DNA of 64,000 nt from Paraburkholderia humisilvae (GTDB lineage Bacteria; Pseudomonadota; Gammaproteobacteria; Burkholderiales; Burkholderiaceae). Shown piece by piece: positions 61,441-64,000 of the stretch. Both the position numbers and the translations under genes were made by a program. The notes under the pieces were generated by a model. The model ran no database searches and had not been told where the DNA came from. It was given only the letters and a program-made list of their open reading frames with translations. How positions within the stretch are numbered: position 1 is the stretch's first letter; the number at the start of each line of letters is the position of its first letter. Location: contig NZ_CADIKH010000020.1 of NCBI RefSeq assembly GCF_902859855.1, positions 62,001-126,000 of the forward strand, written 5' to 3'.

Positions 61441-62728
61441 TTCGGGAATGGGAATGAAGGTAGACGACTGCGGCCTGATCTCGGTCGACGATCAGGTGCG
61501 GACCGGGCTCGGCAGATTGGATGGCCGCCACGACTGAGAGCCAGCCGTTGGCGTTGCCGGCATCGCCGATGATGCGATCGGGACGACGTTGCGCTTCATG
61601 TCGTGCCACGCCCAGCAGCGACGCTTCGCGCAGACCGGCAAGCAGCGCGTTGTCGTGGTTACCGTTAAGACCTGTGATCCACGCGTGCGTGACTTCGGGA
61701 CCGTTGACCTTGCCCCATACCACGGTGTTCGCGAAGAGATCGCCCAACGCCGACCGTTCGCCAGCGACGGGACGATGCAGCGTGCCGATCGCTTTCACAG
61801 GCTCCGGCAAACGGTAAAACCCCGAAGCGAGCAGGACCGCAACGCAGCCTTCAGTGCTGCCCACGGGTGGATCGGCGTCGTGCCACGCGGCCGCGATGAC
61901 CAATAGCGGGCGACGCTCGCGCGCGTCGAGCCAGGCGTCGGCGATCAGCAGGCCGTCCGTCGCAGGGATGGCCTGGCACGGGAGTTCGGGCAGTCCGGCG
62001 ATACGCAGCGCGTCGCGGACTTGTATTTCGCGTAGCGTGGCTTCGCCGGGGGTGGACAGGACACGCACCTGGGGCCAGTGGATGGATTCGTACTGGGTCA
62101 GGGCTTGCAGGCTGGGGGCCAGCGGTTCGAGCGCCTGTGCGATTTTGAGTGTGAGGGGCGTGACCTTCCTGCGCTGTCGCGGAGGCAATGACTGGGCCTC
62201 TGTGTCGATTTCGGCTTCAAGGTCGATTTCTACCGGCGGAATATCGGACGGGTCGTCAACGAGCAAACCGGTATCTTCAAAGCGGCCGTGCACAACGACA
62301 CCTGAACCCGTGCGAGGGGCCTGCGATTTCGGCAATACCTTTGTGCCGGCCATTGCGGCAGCAAGCCGCTGTTCGCCGATCGGCAAACAGCAACCGACGG
62401 CTAGCACGTGCAATGGCTGTTGCGCTTCGCGCACCTTGTCTTCCAGCCATTTGGTCCGGAACAGATTCCGGTAGTGTGCCTGGAACCAGAGCGCTTCGTG
62501 CGCCGCACGATCGAGGCCGAGAAGCACCATGAACACGGCGTTTGGAATTCCAAACACGTAGCCCCAGAACTCGATGCCGTGCGTTGGGGAATCTGCCGGC
62601 CATAGCGCGATCACCAGAGCCGCGCCCACTACGTTGCATATGCAACCGATTCCAAGCCAGGGCCAAAAGCGGGGACCATGTGCGGGATAAACGCTGGGCA
62701 ACCCCGCACGAGAAAGATCGATCGGCAT
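61421..62728 (-). CDS. Type VI secretion-associated membrane protein (435 aa), function unknown
   Basis: The protein has two membrane helices near the start (GIGCICNVVGAALVIALW, WGYVFGIPNAVFMVLLG). A long soluble region follows, with an Asp/Glu-rich patch at about 175-195 and a folded C-terminal half ending in RNDIPDE. It begins at an ATG sharing one base with the stop of the PAAR gene (TGATG) and overlaps tssM by 20 nt, so the three are a coupled unit. I recall similar proteins beside PAAR and TssM-like genes in Burkholderia, but I cannot assign a role; adaptor or effector-loading function is a guess. Confidence 0.65.
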   Translation of the reverse strand: MPIDLSRAGLPSVYPAHGPRFWPWLGIGCICNVVGAALVIALWPADSPTHGIEFWGYVFGIPNAVFMVLLGLDRAAHEALWFQAHYRNLFRTKWLEDKVREAQQPLHVLAVGCCLPIGEQRLAAAMAGTKVLPKSQAPRTGSGVVVHGRFEDTGLLVDDPSDIPPVEIDLEAEIDTEAQSLPPRQRRKVTPLTLKIAQALEPLAPSLQALTQYESIHWPQVRVLSTPGEATLREIQVRDALRIAGLPELPCQAIPATDGLLIADAWLDARERRPLLVIAAAWHDADPPVGSTEGCVAVLLASGFYRLPEPVKAIGTLHRPVAGERSALGDLFANTVVWGKVNGPEVTHAWITGLNGNHDNALLAGLREASLLGVARHEAQRRPDRIIGDAGNANGWLSVVAAIQSAEPGPHLIVDRDQAAVVYLHSHSRNDIPDE

Positions 62729-62988
62729 CAGGCAATGCTGACGTTGAGCAGTGACGAGATCAGCCGGCAACCACACGCGCAGCGGTGATGGTGCATCGCG
62801 ACTCGCTTGCCGTCCTGGTCGGGAAATCGCTCGTGGCCTTCGTTGATGGTGGTTGAGCCATGCAGTGCGCAGATGGCGGCGTCCCCTTGGCGCGCGAGTG
62901 GGCGGCCCATGAAATCCATGTAGGGGGAGCCGCCGGTTACTTCGCCGCCGTTTTCGAGTTTGTCGCCTTGTCGGATGGGGGAGTTCAT
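62728..62988 (-). CDS. PAAR-domain protein (type VI secretion spike tip)
   Basis: The 86-residue protein is the size of a stand-alone PAAR tip. It begins RQGDKLENGGEV, has GRPLARQGDAAICALHG and ends with a His/Cys metal-binding cluster (HHHRCACGCRL). PAAR proteins sharpen the VgrG spike and carry effectors. No effector domain is fused, so cargo would be bound non-covalently. First gene of the tssM-containing unit. Confidence 0.85.
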   Translation of the reverse strand: MNSPIRQGDKLENGGEVTGGSPYMDFMGRPLARQGDAAICALHGSTTINEGHERFPDQDGKRVAMHHHRCACGCRLISSLLNVSIA

Positions 62989-63107
62989 TTTTTATCTCGA
63001 GTGTGGTCTATCTGCGATTGCATTGCTGCATTGAAATTTCCGGTGCAGATGGCGATTCAAAAACACCTTTCAGTTGATGTCCCAAGTCACGATCAGTCGA
63101 TCGGCGC

Positions 63108-63743
63108 CTATCGGAAGTTGAACAACCGCAAACAAGAGTCCCTACTAATTCTGACTTTCTGGCTTAGACGTATATCGACAACTTCGAGGTCATCTCCTTC
63201 CCCACAGCCGTGCAGGTCTACCGAAACATAGCGCCCGTCCAGCGAAAGTGTGGGCGACATCAACGGCGATCCCTCCATTCGCAGTTTGGACATACTCACA
63301 CCTTTTCGATCAAATTTCGGAAGATTAACTATGTTTCGATCACTACCAATTTTTGCAACGATAGCAACAAAACCCAATGGATTAACATACACGGGGGTCA
63401 GTGATGCATATAGTCCGGCGCGCAGGTTTATATCGGAGAGGAAACCGACATGCGGCGCCGCGATTCTTGCATGTACGATTGATGTCGGATGGCAATCCAT
63501 AAGTTTAGCCACTGGAATATACGATGTCCCCGATACGATCACTGCCTCCCGGTCTGAGCTAAATTTGAGCTCCTCGGGAATCTGATCAATCGTACAGCGA
63601 TGCTCGGAGTCAAGGTCCTTCACCAAAATTTCTGAGCCGGAAATTTTACTTACGGTGGCGCCTTGCCCGAGTGCCCCGTTTGAAAAGGCCGTGCCACAAA
63701 ATAAAATCATTGGCACTACAACAAGTACCAGACGTACGATCAT
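63108..63743 (-). CDS. Secreted hypothetical protein, possible immunity or effector-linked (211 aa)
   Basis: A signal peptide (about 1-26, MIVRLVLVVVPMILFCGTAFS) is followed by a beta-rich domain with Cys in EHRCTID, LMDCHP, LHGCGEGDDLE and DSCLRL, likely forming disulphides in the periplasm. AAGGAGG lies 7 nt before the ATG at 63743. The gene is visibly AT-richer than its neighbours, suggesting later acquisition. Position next to a PAAR gene and periplasmic location fit a type VI immunity protein, but this is inference and no family is recognised. Confidence 0.65.
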   Translation of the reverse strand: MIVRLVLVVVPMILFCGTAFSNGALGQGATVSKISGSEILVKDLDSEHRCTIDQIPEELKFSSDREAVIVSGTSYIPVAKLMDCHPTSIVHARIAAPHVGFLSDINLRAGLYASLTPVYVNPLGFVAIVAKIGSDRNIVNLPKFDRKGVSMSKLRMEGSPLMSPTLSLDGRYVSVDLHGCGEGDDLEVVDIRLSQKVRISRDSCLRLFNFR

Positions 63744-63857
63744 AACGAGACCTCCTTCACGATTCTGGTGTATTTGATTTTTTGCTGCAATCCGGTTTCT
63801 GCACCATTGATATGAGCCCAAATACGCACGGCATCACAGGTTTGACAAGCGGTAATC

Positions 63858-64000
63858 TCATTTAGCCATATCCGGGTAGAATAATGACCGACATGATTGT
63901 TCGTCCGTCAGTACTTTTCTGTTATGTTCTATGTCCCAGACACTTGGCCAAGCGTTCGCATCACAGAAAATCTGGCCTGCTGGCGCGACATAACGACCAT
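63858..64000 (-). CDS. C-terminal fragment of a gene cut by the right edge
   Basis: A frame open from the edge to a TGA at 63858 gives 46 residues, from GRYVAPAGQIFCDANAWPS to LFYPDMAK. It is aromatic-rich with two Cys. The protein-like composition in this frame, in contrast to the other two, supports real coding. The AT content resembles the secreted hypothetical gene that follows 114 bases later. If the latter is an immunity protein, this could be the end of the cognate effector, but only sequence beyond the window can tell. Confidence 0.45.
   Translation of the reverse strand, partial: GRYVAPAGQIFCDANAWPSVWDIEHNRKVLTDEQSCRSLFYPDMAK

Overview
The window is high-GC DNA from a betaproteobacterium, most likely Burkholderia or Paraburkholderia. 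The grounds are codon use, the gene families present (a DUF3331 protein, small H-NS proteins, a NodT-type efflux lipoprotein, type VI secretion parts) and the short, overlapping operons. This placement is an inference from family content; no rRNA or other taxonomic marker is present. I saw no tRNA, rRNA, CRISPR array, insertion sequence or phage gene.

Left part (1-9,800): a secreted protein cut by the window edge follows an 83-codon remnant of the glmS 3' end. Next come a universal stress protein, a DUF899 protein, a glutathione S-transferase, an allantoate/carbamoyl-amino-acid amidohydrolase, MgtC, a short-chain dehydrogenase with an intrinsic terminator, a ketopantoate reductase-like protein, a YihY/BrkB membrane protein and Dps. 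From 9,810 to 15,676 a three-gene RND efflux operon runs leftward, with inverted repeats upstream. From 16,563 to 20,057 lie an AcpA-type phosphoesterase lipoprotein and a di-heme peroxidase-like protein, separated by a strong terminator. An AraC/small protein/DUF3331 group and an H-NS-like protein follow. A FixL/FixJ-like two-component pair comes next, with a perfect 28-bp palindrome upstream.

The most striking region is 26,434-37,484. It encodes a complete, self-contained sugar-alcohol phosphotransferase system: an HPr-EI fusion, glucitol-type IIA, IIB and IIC proteins, and GutM. It also encodes a SorC-family regulator, an acetoin-dehydrogenase-type E1alpha/E1beta/E2 set, and an oxidoreductase that resembles DRL. 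DRL is the alternative deoxyxylulose-phosphate reductoisomerase described in Brucella. Together these suggest a catabolic route running the start of the MEP pathway backwards: uptake of methylerythritol as its phosphate, oxidation to deoxyxylulose 5-phosphate, then thiolytic cleavage to acetyl-CoA and glyceraldehyde 3-phosphate. This pathway is an inference. A shared TGAACA-type motif lies upstream of all three transcription units.

Right part: two uncharacterised proteins; a periplasmic molybdenum hydroxylase with its 2Fe-2S and triheme cytochrome subunits (39,305-43,592); an autotransporter; and a USP/antiporter/DUF190 group. Next is a translationally coupled pair of MutS-like ATPases without mismatch-recognition domains, followed by a FUSC-type membrane protein, an acetyltransferase, a DapA-like aldolase and small hypotheticals. 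The right end holds part of a type VI secretion module: a TssM/IcmF-like protein with no visible P-loop, a partner membrane protein and a PAAR protein. Beside it, AT-richer DNA holds a secreted hypothetical protein and a gene cut by the edge.
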